A stretch of 64,000 bases of DNA, taken from the NCBI RefSeq assembly GCF_001665535.1, contig NZ_LZSQ01000038.1:1-64000 (forward strand), read 5' to 3'. The DNA comes from Mycobacterium sp. 852002-51961_SCH5331710 (GTDB taxonomy: Bacteria; Actinomycetota; Actinomycetes; Mycobacteriales; Mycobacteriaceae). The notes under the pieces were generated by a model. The model searched no databases. It saw nothing but the letters and a program-made list of their open reading frames with translations, and had not been told where the DNA came from. The number at the start of each line of letters is the position of its first letter. The first letter of the stretch is position 1. Positions 54,970-64,000 of this stretch are shown piece by piece. The position numbers and the translations under genes are program-made.

Positions 54970-56123
54970 GGGCGTCGACGGGTACCGGGATGCTCCGCCG
55001 GTTGCTGTTGGCGCAGGGACTGGTGTTGCTCGCCGTCGGCGTCACGACCTGGGTGGTGGCCTCACTGGTCGGCCCGCCGCTGTTCCGTGACCACCTCCAT
55101 CAGGCGGGTGTGCCACACAACTCCAGTGAGCAGTTCCACGCCGAACAGGCCTACCGCCACGCCACGGCTATTTCGGTCGGGACCGCTATCGCGGTGGCGG
55201 CCTTGACCGCGCTCGTGGTCACCGTATATCTGAGCCGGCGCGTGCAGCGCTCGGTCGCCGAGATATCTGCGGCGGCGGCGACCGTTGCCGAGGGCCGCTA
55301 CGACATCCGGGTGACACCACCACGACTGGGCGATGAATTCGATGGGCTGGCAACCGCGTTCAACCAGATGGCGCAACGGCTTCAGTCGGTCGAATCGACC
55401 CGCCGCCGGTTGTTCGGCGACCTGGCCCACGAGATCCGTACCCCGGTGGCGGTGCTCGAGGCCTACCTGGAGGCCGTCGAGGACGGTGTGAGAACCCTCG
55501 ACGCACAGACCGTCGCAATGCTGCGTGAGCAGACCGGCCGACTGGTGCGGTTCTCGGCGGACGCCGCCGCCCTCGCGCAAGCCGAGGAGGCCCACACCAC
55601 CATCGCACCCGAGTGGGTCGACCCCGGTCAGCTGATCGGCACGGTGCGTGCCGCGTTCGCCGATCGCTACACCGAAGCTGGTGTGGCGCTGAGGGTTCGA
55701 CTCGATGACGCGCCCCGACTATGGGGTGACCGCCAGCGCCTGACCCAGGTGATCGGGAATCTGCTCGACAACGCTCTCCGGCACACTCCGGCCGGCGGCC
55801 ACGTCACCCTCGCTGTCGGGACTGTCGGCACCGATGTGGTCTTCACCGTTTCCGACGACGGCGAGGGCGTCGCCGCCGAACATCTGCCACACCTCTTTGA
55901 GCGCTTCTACCGGGCAGACACCGCCCGAGACCGTGACCGGGGTGGTGCGGGGATCGGGTTGGCAATCGCCAAGGCGCTGACCGAGGCCCATGGCGGCCAC
56001 ATCAGCGCGACCAGCCGCGGACCCGGAGAAGGGACCACCTTCATCGTGACGGTGCCCCTACATCCAGTGATCGGAGCCCATGCCTTCGACAAGCATCAAG
56101 CCTCGCCGACGGTCAGCTCCTGA
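54966..56123 (+). CDS. Sensor histidine kinase with His-rich extracytoplasmic loop
   Basis: 385 residues. Two membrane helices (about 10-37 and 69-90) enclose a short outside loop, RDHLHQAGVPHNSSEQFHAE..., with five His in about 25 residues (43, 45, 51, 58, 65), suited to binding Cu or another transition metal. HAMP about 88-140, phosphoacceptor His155 (LAHEIRTP), HATPase with NLLDNALRHTP and GAGIGLAIAKAL. GTG 54966 overlaps the regulator stop. Ligand is inferred, not shown. Confidence 0.92.
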   Translation: MRASTGTGMLRRLLLAQGLVLLAVGVTTWVVASLVGPPLFRDHLHQAGVPHNSSEQFHAEQAYRHATAISVGTAIAVAALTALVVTVYLSRRVQRSVAEISAAAATVAEGRYDIRVTPPRLGDEFDGLATAFNQMAQRLQSVESTRRRLFGDLAHEIRTPVAVLEAYLEAVEDGVRTLDAQTVAMLREQTGRLVRFSADAAALAQAEEAHTTIAPEWVDPGQLIGTVRAAFADRYTEAGVALRVRLDDAPRLWGDRQRLTQVIGNLLDNALRHTPAGGHVTLAVGTVGTDVVFTVSDDGEGVAAEHLPHLFERFYRADTARDRDRGGAGIGLAIAKALTEAHGGHISATSRGPGEGTTFIVTVPLHPVIGAHAFDKHQASPTVSS

Positions 56124-56177
56124 CTCGACGCACTACGCCGTCGGGTGGTGACAACGTATCCGCGACCGTGCGGGCCA

Positions 56178-56912
56178 CTACAGCGACTTGAGTATCTCGT
56201 TCATCGTGTCGATCTCCTTCTGCTGGCTGCTCACCATCGATTTGGCCAGCGCGACGCCGTCGGGGAACTGACCGTTGTCGACCTCGTTCTGCGCCATGGT
56301 GATTGCGCCCTGGTGGTGCCGAATCATCTGGGTGAGAAAGAGCTTGCTGGCCTCGACGCCCTGAGCGTTCTGCAGGGCCTGCATATCGGCCGGCGACATC
56401 ATCCCTTCCATGCCCGGCATGTTTCCCATGCTCGGCATCATTGACCCGCTCGGCCCCGGCGATGCCGGCGGAGAGACGGTTTCGGTGCCCGAACCATGCA
56501 TTCCGCCATGCCCAGGGGGCATGTTGCCACCGGTGCCTTTCGGCCCGGGCATTCCGCCCGGCCCGGGCATTCCGGGCATACCCCACTGGTCGAGCCAACC
56601 CTGCATCTGCTCGATCTCCGGGCCCTGCGCATCCTTGATCTGCCTCGCCATGTCGGCTACCCGCGGGTCGATGCCCTGCTTTTGCAGGATCATGTCGCTC
56701 ATCTCTACCGCTTGCTGGTGATGCGGGATCATGTGGTGGGCAAACATCACGTCGGCATGATTGTGGTCTGCTGCCGGCGCTGTACTCACGGTTTGAGTGG
56801 GAGCGGCGGATGCCGTCTCTTGGTTGGTCGCAGAGTTGCCGCACGCCGCGACTACAGACACCGCGGCCAGCACCGCCGCTCCGATCGCGCTGGGCCTGTT
56901 CACCTTCACCAC
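56178..56912 (-). CDS. DUF305 His/Met-rich lipoprotein, probable copper-binding
   Basis: 244 residues from GTG 56912, which follows GGAGG. Lipobox VAAC (Cys24). Two DUF305 halves carry paired histidines, MFAHHMIPHHQQAVEMSDMIL and QMIRHHQGAITMAQNEV, separated by a Met/Pro/Gly-rich stretch (MPGMPGPGGMPGPKG, SMGNMPGMEGMM). This pattern suits Cu(I)/Cu(II) binding in the periplasm. Convergent with the sensor kinase and probably its target. In M. tuberculosis DUF305 proteins occur near copper genes. Confidence 0.88.
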   Translation of the reverse strand: MVKVNRPSAIGAAVLAAVSVVAACGNSATNQETASAAPTQTVSTAPAADHNHADVMFAHHMIPHHQQAVEMSDMILQKQGIDPRVADMARQIKDAQGPEIEQMQGWLDQWGMPGMPGPGGMPGPKGTGGNMPPGHGGMHGSGTETVSPPASPGPSGSMMPSMGNMPGMEGMMSPADMQALQNAQGVEASKLFLTQMIRHHQGAITMAQNEVDNGQFPDGVALAKSMVSSQQKEIDTMNEILKSL

Positions 56913-57199
56913 ACATCCTCCACGTCCATCACGCACCGATTTGTCGCCAAGTCTTCTCGAACGGCCATAGGAGTGCTGTAGTCGTTCCCTGAAGATTTGA
57001 TAAAGAAGCCCGATCGCTCAACAGCGATGGACCGGATCGCACGGCGTGGTTCACGGAGGACGTCGCGGGCGCTGCACACGCTTTGACCAGGCCTTCGCAG
57101 GTATGCGGATGCACTGGTGTCGCGTCCCGATAACGAGATGGCGTCAGGTCTTTGGGTGAGGAAGCCGATCGCCGTTGCGCTGCTACCCTCGGGAACATT

Positions 57200-57613
57200 G
57201 TGAGATACCAGATGGCCGTCCGGGCGTCGCGGACCGGCGCGGCGATCGCGCTGGGCATGGCGTTGTGGCTCGTCACCGTCGCCGCCCAGTGGACGCTGCC
57301 GGTCGACGAGGTCACCACGGCGCATGGGCCGCATGGACTTTCGTCGGCTCTCGTCGGCGATCACCCGGCCGTCATCGATCATCAGCACATCGGTGATGCG
57401 TCGCCCACGTTGCCCCCGGATGCGCTCGCCGAGGCGGTTCTTCCGCGAGCGTCCACCTCACTCGTCCTGTTGGGGCTGATTGCCGCGCTCGCGGTTGTCG
57501 CGGTGTGCTGGCATCAACCGGCACTGGCTGCCATCCGCGGTCCGCCCAAGTCGCGACCTTCCGTTCTGTCCGGCCGGGTGCTGCTCACCCGTCTCTGCAT
57601 CGCGCGACGCTGA
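57200..57613 (+). CDS. LpqS-like putative copper-homeostasis protein
   Basis: 137 residues. N-terminal membrane/signal segment (TGAAIALGMALWLVTVAA), a His-rich stretch (HGPHGLSSALVGDHPAVIDHQHIG), a second hydrophobic segment and the C-terminal RVLLTRLCIARR, which closely follows the LTRFCLARR end of M. tuberculosis LpqS (Rv0847, RicR copper regulon). No lipobox Cys is seen. TACCCT (57184-57189) just before GTG 57200 is a probable -10; ATG 57212 is the alternative start. Confidence 0.68.
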   Translation: MRYQMAVRASRTGAAIALGMALWLVTVAAQWTLPVDEVTTAHGPHGLSSALVGDHPAVIDHQHIGDASPTLPPDALAEAVLPRASTSLVLLGLIAALAVVAVCWHQPALAAIRGPPKSRPSVLSGRVLLTRLCIARR

Positions 57614-57724
57614 TCCGGTGGCGTCAGACCACGCCGCCTGGTTGCGGCACGGTCGGTGACCGTCGCCCCCTTTCAGCTGCCGCGTACCGATTTGCGCGGC
57701 TCGACACAGAAGCGATGCACGTAG

Positions 57725-58834
57725 ATGAATCACGTTCTGTCCCTTCATACTCTGAAACCACATACTCCTGGTCAAAGATGCCTGGGCCGCTATGACCGCC
57801 CGGGCACCATGGTCGGCCACACCCCGGTGTTGCGCATTGCAGAACCCTTTGCGCCGGCTCATCGAGGCTTCTGGGCCAAGCTCGAGGGCTTCAGTCCCGG
57901 TGGCATGAAGGACCGTCCGGCCATGTACATGGTGGAGCGTGCGCGGGCCAGCGGTGCGCTCCGGCCAGGCCGCCGAATAGTCGAATCGACCAGCGGTACA
58001 TTGGGTTTGGGCCTCGCGCTGGCCGGCACGGTCTATCGGCATCCGGTCACCCTGGTGACCGATCCCGGCATGGAGCCGATCATCCAGCGAATGCTGCGGG
58101 CGTACGGCGCCGATGTCGACCTGGTGACCGAGCCGCATCCCGACGGCGGTTGGCAGCAGGCGCGCCGTGACCGGGTGCTGCAGGTGCTGGCCGCCGAGGA
58201 AGGTGCGTGGTATCCGGATCAGTACAACAACCCCGACAACGTCGACGCGTACCGTGGGCTGGCTCTGGAATTGCACGCTCAACTCGGCACCGTCGACGTG
58301 CTGGTGTGCTCGGTCGGTACCGGCGGTCACTCGGCCGGCGTGGCGCGGGTGTTGCGGGAGTTCAACCCCGACATGCAATTGATCGGGGTCGACACGGTGG
58401 GCTCCACCATCTTCGGCCAACCAGCCTCGACACGACTGATGCGCGGCCTGGGGTCGAGCATCTATCCGGGAAACGTCGACTACGGGGCCTTCAACGAGGT
58501 CCACTGGGTTGCCCCTGCCGAAGCCGTGTGGGCATGTCGCACGATGGCGGCCACCCACTACGCCAGTGGCGGTTGGAGTGTCGGCGCGGTGGCTCTGGTC
58601 GCCGGCTGGGCGGCCCGCAGCCATCCGGCGGATATGACGATCGCGGCGATCTTCCCCGACGGCCCACAACGCTACTTCGACACCATCTACAACGACGATT
58701 TCTGCCGCGAGCACGGTCTCCTCGGCGAAACACCTCCCGCCGAACCGGCGGTCATCGATGACCCAAGACAACGTGTGGTGTCCTCGTGGACACGGTGCGC
58801 CACGATCGTGGATCCGGTAGAGGCGATGCGATGA
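57725..58834 (+). CDS. cds1: L-cysteine desulfhydrase Cds1 (PLP-dependent)
   Basis: 369 residues, counterpart of Rv3684 (Cds1), which converts L-cysteine to H2S, pyruvate and ammonia and affects redox balance and drug tolerance. PLP Lys62 in [26 protein letters not shown], phosphate loop [11 protein letters not shown]; the sequence follows Rv3684 almost throughout, including [24 protein letters not shown] 57725 is the longest start; ATG 57809 ([10 protein letters not shown]) matches the family start better. Stop overlaps the MFS ATG. Confidence 0.9.
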   Translation: MNHVLSLHTLKPHTPGQRCLGRYDRPGTMVGHTPVLRIAEPFAPAHRGFWAKLEGFSPGGMKDRPAMYMVERARASGALRPGRRIVESTSGTLGLGLALAGTVYRHPVTLVTDPGMEPIIQRMLRAYGADVDLVTEPHPDGGWQQARRDRVLQVLAAEEGAWYPDQYNNPDNVDAYRGLALELHAQLGTVDVLVCSVGTGGHSAGVARVLREFNPDMQLIGVDTVGSTIFGQPASTRLMRGLGSSIYPGNVDYGAFNEVHWVAPAEAVWACRTMAATHYASGGWSVGAVALVAGWAARSHPADMTIAAIFPDGPQRYFDTIYNDDFCREHGLLGETPPAEPAVIDDPRQRVVSSWTRCATIVDPVEAMR

Positions 58835-60093
58835 GGAGCCTTGTCGCCGAATTCCGCAATTTCGGGTGGCCGAGCCGGCTGCTGATGATCAACCAGTTCG
58901 GCATCAACCTGGGCTTCTACATGCTGATGCCCTACCTGGCCGGATACCTTGCGGGGCCGCTCGGGCTGGCCGCCTGGGCCGTCGGTCTGGTCCTGGGCGT
59001 GCGCAACTTCTCTCAGCAGGGCATGTTCATCGTCGGCGGAACGTTGGCCGACCGCATCGGATACAAGCCGCTCATCGTCGCCGGTTGTCTGCTGCGCACC
59101 GTCGGCTTCGGCCTCCTGATCATCGCCGACTCGTTGCCCACCGTCCTAATCGCCTCGGCGGCAACAGGATTCGCCGGAGCACTGTTCAATCCGGCAGTGC
59201 GCGCGTACCTCGCCGCCGATGCCGGTCCCCGTCGTGTCGAAGCCTTCGCCCTGTTCAACGTCTTTTACCAGGGGGGCATCCTTGCCGGTCCGCTGGTCGG
59301 CCTGGCGTTGATGGTCCTCGATTTTCGCATTGCAGCGGCCGCGGCGGCCGCGATCTTTGCGGCTCTGACAATCGCGCAGCTCTTTGCGCTCCCGCAGCAC
59401 AACGCCACCCAGCCCCGGGAAGCCTCCTCGATATTGGAGGACTGGCGAACGGTCGTGGCCAACCGGTCCTTCCTGCTCTTCGCGGTGGCGATGGTCGGCT
59501 CGTATGTGCTCTCCTTCCAGGTCTATCTGGCGCTACCCCTACAGGCCAAGGATCTGCTGCCGAATGCCGAAGCGCTCGTGGTCGCGGGTGTTTTCGTCAT
59601 CTCCGGACTGGTCGCGGTCGCAGGCCAGCTCAAGATCACACGGTGGTTCGCCAAGCGGTGGGGGGCGGGGCACTCCCTGGTGATCGGCATGCTGGTTCTC
59701 GCGTCGTCGTTCATTCCGATGGCCGTGCTGCCCGACGGCAGCCGTGCCGGCGAGATCGCAGCGGTGATGGCACTTCTCGTCGGTGCCGCAGTGCTGGCAA
59801 TCGGATCGGCCGCGGTGTTCCCATTCGAAATGGACACGGTGGTGTCCCTGGCCGGCGGCCGGTTGGTCGGAACGCACTACGGGTTCTACAACACCATCGT
59901 CGGAATCGGAATTCTCGTCGGCAATCTCGCCACGGGAACGCTCATGCAGAAGACCGCCGACGCCGGAGCGCCAGAGCTGACGTGGCTCGTATTGAGCGCC
60001 ATCGGGGTGATGGCGGCTTTCGCGCTCTACCGACTGGACCGCGCCGGCCGACTTCAGCCACAGGCGGTCGCCACTTCAACCACCAGGCCCTGA
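58831..60093 (+). CDS. MFS transporter coupled to cds1
   Basis: 420 residues, 12 helices, drug/proton antiporter-like ([23 protein letters not shown] motif [17 protein letters not shown] motif C-like). ATG 58831 overlaps the cds1 stop (ATGA), so expression is tied. A role in cysteine, cystine or sulfide-related transport is inferred from the coupling only. Confidence 0.87.
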   Translation: MRSLVAEFRNFGWPSRLLMINQFGINLGFYMLMPYLAGYLAGPLGLAAWAVGLVLGVRNFSQQGMFIVGGTLADRIGYKPLIVAGCLLRTVGFGLLIIADSLPTVLIASAATGFAGALFNPAVRAYLAADAGPRRVEAFALFNVFYQGGILAGPLVGLALMVLDFRIAAAAAAAIFAALTIAQLFALPQHNATQPREASSILEDWRTVVANRSFLLFAVAMVGSYVLSFQVYLALPLQAKDLLPNAEALVVAGVFVISGLVAVAGQLKITRWFAKRWGAGHSLVIGMLVLASSFIPMAVLPDGSRAGEIAAVMALLVGAAVLAIGSAAVFPFEMDTVVSLAGGRLVGTHYGFYNTIVGIGILVGNLATGTLMQKTADAGAPELTWLVLSAIGVMAAFALYRLDRAGRLQPQAVATSTTRP

Positions 60094-60117
60094 GGCGCCG
60101 CCCCCCAGCACGATCGG

Positions 60118-60582
60118 TCAGATGCCGTTCACCTGACGACCGCCGGATTGCCACGCGCGCATGCCCCCGCGGAGTTCGACGACATCGGTGTAGCCGAGAT
60201 CGCGAAGTGTCTGGGCCGCAACCGTACTCATCGGCCCGGAGCGGCAGTAGATGGCCAGGGCAGTGCTGCGATCGGCGGGGAGGCGCTCGGCTTGTGCGGC
60301 GATCTGATCGAACGGGATTGACAGGTCTGTACCGGGGATATCTCCCTCGAAGGGCACGTGAACGTTCACTGTCACGCGATCGGGCTCGGCGATCGCTGCG
60401 GCGAACTCCTCTGGGTCCACCAGCCGCGCGGCACTCGCCGTCTCCGGTTGCGATGCGGTCGTCGGGTGGGTGTCTTCCGTCGTACACGCGCCCAGCGAGA
60501 TCACGCCGGTCACCGTCGACGCCGCGACGAGCATTCGTGCCGGGGAATGCCTGGCCACTGAGCGTCTAGCCAACCTGAACAT
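60118..60582 (-). CDS. Rhodanese-domain lipoprotein
   Basis: 154 residues from ATG 60582. Lipoprotein signal (MLVAASTVTGVISLGACTT) and a rhodanese domain with active loop YCRSGPMS (Cys), preceded by DPEEFAAAIAEPDRVTVNVHVPFEGDIPGTD. It would move sulfane sulfur to acceptors such as cyanide or thiols outside the membrane. The frame is open to 60936, but the CsoR-type operator and -10 sit directly before 60582. Confidence 0.88.
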   Translation of the reverse strand: MFRLARRSVARHSPARMLVAASTVTGVISLGACTTEDTHPTTASQPETASAARLVDPEEFAAAIAEPDRVTVNVHVPFEGDIPGTDLSIPFDQIAAQAERLPADRSTALAIYCRSGPMSTVAAQTLRDLGYTDVVELRGGMRAWQSGGRQVNGI

Positions 60583-60588
60583 GCCGGA

Positions 60589-60606
60589 AGGATACCCCCT
60601 GGGGTA
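60589..60606 (-). promoter_or_regulatory. CsoR/CstR-family operator overlapping the rhodanese -10
   Basis: TACCCC (60593-60598), CT, GGGGTA (60601-60606) is the G-tract palindrome bound by CsoR-family repressors. On the minus strand TATCCT (60589-60594) is the -10, 6 bases before the ATG, so repressor binding would block a leaderless promoter. The likely ligand-sensing protein is encoded at 63425-63751. Confidence 0.75.
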
Positions 60607-60786
60607 ACGGCCCGGGGCAGTCGGACGCCTCATGACCCGCCGGTCGGCTCCGACCTGGTCAACCGCCGCACCACGCGGCCGTGCGCTTGAACCCATGTTT
60701 GCTGAATGCTCCCCGGGGCGCATCGTCGCAGGCATACCATTGACCTGCCTGACGAACGGAACCAGCCGATCCGATGGAGGTTCGAG

Positions 60787-61065
60787 ATGCTCCTCATCGT
60801 CCGTGTTGCGGCCGCGCTGGCGACTCTCGGAGTTGTCCTGGCGGCACCCGCCGCAGCGTCGGAGGACGAATACCTGCGCGAGCTGCAACCCCGGTACGCG
60901 TTCCTGACTGCGGAGGAGTTGCTCACCGAGGGGCAACGGGCCTGCGCGGCCATCAGCTCCGGCGTGCTGGCACCGGACGCCGTCAAGATGGTCAGCGCGG
61001 ACCTCGGCATCTCGACCGGCGCGGCGATGGACATCGTCAGCCGCGCCAACCTCCAGCTCTGCTGA
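60787..61065 (+). CDS. DUF732 secreted protein
   Basis: 92 residues. Signal peptide MLLIVRVAAALATLGVVLAAPAAAS, then the DUF732 domain (YAFLTAEELLTEGQRACAAISSGVLAPDAVKMVSADLGIS... with Cys near residues 58 and 92). GGAGG stands before ATG 60787; longer frames upstream are non-coding. DUF732 proteins are abundant exported mycobacterial proteins of unknown function. Confidence 0.82.
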   Translation: MLLIVRVAAALATLGVVLAAPAAASEDEYLRELQPRYAFLTAEELLTEGQRACAAISSGVLAPDAVKMVSADLGISTGAAMDIVSRANLQLC

Positions 61066-61207
61066 CGCGACGATCCGGATGGATCACCGCACCAAGGTGG
61101 GCCAACCCGAACAGCGACTGCGATTCACGGTCCGCCAGAACGGAATTGATCGGACCCAGCATCGACGGCACCGATGTTTTGTCGCACGCTCGGGTCTGCG
61201 CGTTCCG

Positions 61208-61233
61208 CCCGGCGGCGGGTAGTCACTGCCGGG
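61208..61233 (-). terminator. Possible terminator of the MaoC-family gene
   Basis: CCCGGC (61208-61213) and GCCGGG (61228-61233) pair across 14 bases just beyond the stop codon. The 174 bases between DUF732 and this gene show nothing else. Confidence 0.35.
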
Positions 61234-61239
61234 TGCGCG

Positions 61240-62271
61240 TCAGCGGAAGCGGATGTGCATCGTCGCCAGGCCGAAGATCTTCTTGCCGGCCGATTTCGCC
61301 GCCACCACGATGACGCCCGAGCGGGTCTCGGGGTCCAGCGACTTGATCCTGCCGCTGAACTCGATGTCGGCGCCCTCCTCGGCGGAGACGATCGCGGGTG
61401 CGGAGAGCCGCACCGCGTACCGCGTCACCGCGCCCGGGTCGCCCGACCAGGCGGAGACGAACCCGGCGCCGAGCCCCATGGTGAGCATGCCGTGGGCGAT
61501 CACGTCCGGGAGCCCGGCCAGCTTGGCGATGTCCTCGTCCCAGTGGATCGGATTTGCGTCACCGGCGACGCCTGCGTAGTTGACCAGGTCGCCGCGGGAC
61601 AATCGCGTGTGGCGCACCGGCAGCTCGTCACCGACCTTCAGCTCGTCGAACGACGGCGTCCCAGGTGCGCGGGTCAGCCCACCGTCGGCGATCCGGAACT
61701 CGCCCTCGGGCCGCACGGACCTCTCGTAACTGCTGTCGGCCTCGCTGACGGCAAGGATGTCCACGTCGTGCATCATCTTGGCGTGTACGGCGGTCTTGAT
61801 CGTCGGATCGAGGTCTTCGCTGGTCAGACCCACGACGGTGGTGTGCAGTGTGTGCACCCGCTCGCCGGCGGTGTCGGTGAAGGTGTTGGTCACGGTGATC
61901 AGATCCCGGCCGGCGATCCTGCGCACCGAGGTCAACTCGACGTCGATGACCAGTTCGTCGCCGGCCACGATCGGGCGGTGCTGCTCGAAGACCTCCTCGG
62001 TCTGCAGGTAGGTGTCGTAACCGACCACGATCTGCTCGAACATGTGACGGTTGCACGACATAGCCGGGGCCGACGTGAACGTCAGCGGCGCGACCAGACC
62101 CGAATATCCCAGCTCAGCCGCGGCGGCGACGTCCCAATGCGTAGGTTGGTAGTCCTGCACCGCACGGGCGTATTCGCGGACCTTCTCGCGGCCGACCAGG
62201 TAGCTGTCGTCCATCTGGTACCAGTGGCCGACCCGCGCTTCGATCGCCGGCGTCTCTGGTGCTGCGGTCAT
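61240..62271 (-). CDS. Fused MaoC-type (3R)-hydroxyacyl dehydratase (HadA/HadB-like)
   Basis: 343 residues from ATG 62271. Two hot-dog domains: an FAS1/HadA-type N-terminal half (VGREKVREYARAVQDYQPTHWD, LVAPLTFTSAPAM) and a MaoC C-terminal half with the catalytic FSRGD-type LSRGDLVNYAGVAGDANPIHWDED and AHGMLTMGLG. Mycobacteria carry separate HadA/B/C for mycolic acid elongation and extra fused paralogues; this is one of the fused type. The upstream frame to 62316 is a less likely start. Confidence 0.87.
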   Translation of the reverse strand: MTAAPETPAIEARVGHWYQMDDSYLVGREKVREYARAVQDYQPTHWDVAAAAELGYSGLVAPLTFTSAPAMSCNRHMFEQIVVGYDTYLQTEEVFEQHRPIVAGDELVIDVELTSVRRIAGRDLITVTNTFTDTAGERVHTLHTTVVGLTSEDLDPTIKTAVHAKMMHDVDILAVSEADSSYERSVRPEGEFRIADGGLTRAPGTPSFDELKVGDELPVRHTRLSRGDLVNYAGVAGDANPIHWDEDIAKLAGLPDVIAHGMLTMGLGAGFVSAWSGDPGAVTRYAVRLSAPAIVSAEEGADIEFSGRIKSLDPETRSGVIVVAAKSAGKKIFGLATMHIRFR

Positions 62272-62467
62272 AGATCTACTCAACTTTTCTGCCGGTTTGT
62301 CCGTAAGGCCGACCACAGCACACTAACCGGTGGTCAGCCCGTACCGCCCCCGACCATGGCGCCTGGGCCCTACTCGCGGTGTCCTGTCAGTTTCATCCAG
62401 GGCTCTCAACCGAAGGGCATGAAGAGTCTCGAAAGCGTGTGCCCGCATTTCAGCGCACAGTCCTACG

Positions 62468-62704
62468 ATGTCCGCATGCGGCGCCCGCCTTTCACCTCTA
62501 CCGACGAACGCTGGGATCAACCGCCGAGGTGAGGCCCATCGTGTGGGCACCCATCTCGATGTGGACGAGGAACTGTCAGGATTGCGGACCGCGGTCACCG
62601 CCCACCTGACCGCGCGATCGAAGATCGCCGACGCCCCGCAGCAATGGCGCGGGAGGACCGCCGGTCGCGTGGGGCGCATCGTCGAGGGGAAAGCGATTCG
62701 ATGA
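62468..62704 (+). CDS. Small hypothetical protein coupled to DUF202 genes
   Basis: Up to 78 residues, no recognised family; the C-terminal half (DVDEELSGLRTAVTAHLTARSKIADAPQQWRGRTAGRVG) is charged and helical. The stop overlaps the ATG of the first DUF202 gene by four bases, the only sign that it is translated. Remaining bases 62272-62467 hold no gene. Confidence 0.35.
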   Translation: MSACGARLSPLPTNAGINRRGEAHRVGTHLDVDEELSGLRTAVTAHLTARSKIADAPQQWRGRTAGRVGRIVEGKAIR

Positions 62705-63054
62705 GTACCGAGCGCGAGGAACCGGATTACCGCTTCACGTTGGCCAACGAGCGGACCTTCCTGGCGTGGATCCGGACGGCGCTGGCGTTGATCGCCGGTG
62801 GCATCGCCGTCGTCCAGTTCGTGCCGTCCTTCGGGATCCCGGGGGTGCGACACGGCCTCAGCGTGGCCTTGACCGCCAGCGGTGGTCTGCTGGCAGCGTT
62901 GGCCGTGCGGCGCTGGCAACAGGTTCAATCCGCGATGCGCCGGGGCGAGGACCTACCGCCGACCCATGTTCCGCTGCTACTCGGCGGCGCGCTCTTCGTC
63001 GTCACCATGGTGGTCCTCGTTGTGCTGGTCGTCTGGCCGCCATCGGCGCAGTGA
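62701..63054 (+). CDS. DUF202 (YidH-like) membrane protein
   Basis: 117 residues, three membrane helices. Signature LANERTFLAWIRTALALIAGGIAVVQF of DUF202/YidH proteins. ATG overlaps the small upstream ORF; the next DUF202 gene starts one base after its stop. Function unknown. Confidence 0.83.
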   Translation: MSTEREEPDYRFTLANERTFLAWIRTALALIAGGIAVVQFVPSFGIPGVRHGLSVALTASGGLLAALAVRRWQQVQSAMRRGEDLPPTHVPLLLGGALFVVTMVVLVVLVVWPPSAQ

Positions 63055-63055
63055 G

Positions 63056-63397
63056 ATGCGCGGCCGTCTGACGAAAGGACCGGGGCTTCCGGCCGAGCGC
63101 ACAGTGCTGTCCTGGGAGAGAAGCTCGTTCGGCTTCCTTGTTGTCGGAGCGCTGGTGCTGTTGCCGCGACACGGGTCTCTGGGTCCGGCGCGGGCCATGC
63201 TGGCAATCACCGCGATGCTGCTCGCACTTCTGGTCCTCGCCCTGGGCTACCGGCGGTCACGGCGGATCAGGAACAGCCAGATGGTGAACGGCCGGATGGT
63301 CACGTTCACTCCGCAGTTGGAAGTGTTGTTCATCGGCGCCGCCACAACCGGTTTCGCGGCAGCCGTGGTGGTCGTGCTACTCCTGTACACGGTGTGA
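63056..63397 (+). CDS. Second DUF202 membrane protein
   Basis: 113 residues, three helices; PGLPAERTVLSWERSSFGFLVVGALVLL is a DUF202 motif in which Trp and Arg are kept. Paired DUF202 genes are common in actinobacteria and may form a heteromeric complex. Convergent with the CstR-like gene. Confidence 0.8.
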   Translation: MRGRLTKGPGLPAERTVLSWERSSFGFLVVGALVLLPRHGSLGPARAMLAITAMLLALLVLALGYRRSRRIRNSQMVNGRMVTFTPQLEVLFIGAATTGFAAAVVVVLLLYTV

Positions 63398-63424
63398 CTC
63401 CCGGTAAGCCCGAAAAATGCGGGG

Positions 63425-64000
<576 letters not shown>

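Overview
The window is high-GC actinobacterial DNA from a mycobacterium, most likely a rapid grower (Mycolicibacterium type). From about 0 to 24 kb the gene order follows the Mycobacterium tuberculosis block mtc28 (Rv0040c) - leuS - marR - gntR - LLM oxidoreductase - hydrolase - ino1 - padR - Rv0048c - Rv0049 - ponA1 - Rv0051 - rpsF - ssb - rpsR - rplI - dnaB. Insertions relative to that order are an SDR, a GH63 glucosylglycerate hydrolase and a fused amino-acid ABC importer. The first 17 bases match the Nextera/Tn5 mosaic end, so the left edge is a contig end carrying adapter and the first gene is cut there.

From 24 to 32 kb lie accessory metabolic genes: a small ribbon-helix-helix-like protein, a mycofactocin-type SDR, a secreted coiled-coil protein with an M15-like tail, a DUF2236 (MpaB) protein, a Tat-exported DUF1906 glycoside-hydrolase-like protein, and an operon of flavin monooxygenase, TetR regulator and alpha/beta hydrolase behind a palindromic operator.

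From 32.8 to 44.2 kb there is a compact candidate biosynthetic cluster: CPA2 antiporter, flavin-dependent halogenase-like enzyme, single-module type I PKS (KS-AT-DH-KR-ACP, no TE), a drug-type ABC exporter pair, a small secreted protein and a TenA-family protein. Most junctions overlap or are a few bases apart. It does not resemble the mycobacterial lipid PKS loci I know and is the strongest candidate for an undescribed system here.

From 44.2 to 54.1 kb are two MFS transporters around a GntR regulator, a TetR-controlled MmpS/MmpL pair, and a large-subunit catalase fused to an N-terminal CsbD domain behind a SigF-like promoter.

From 54.2 kb to the right edge is a metal and sulfur stress region: a two-component system whose sensor loop is histidine-rich, a His/Met-rich DUF305 lipoprotein, an LpqS-like protein, the cysteine desulfhydrase Cds1 with an MFS partner, a rhodanese lipoprotein under a CsoR-family operator, DUF732, a fused MaoC dehydratase, two DUF202 membrane proteins, a CstR-like (Cys-Cys, no His) sensor and a truncated TSUP sulfur exporter. 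The pieces fit sensing and clearing of copper and reactive sulfur species. No tRNA, rRNA, insertion sequence or CRISPR array was recognised.
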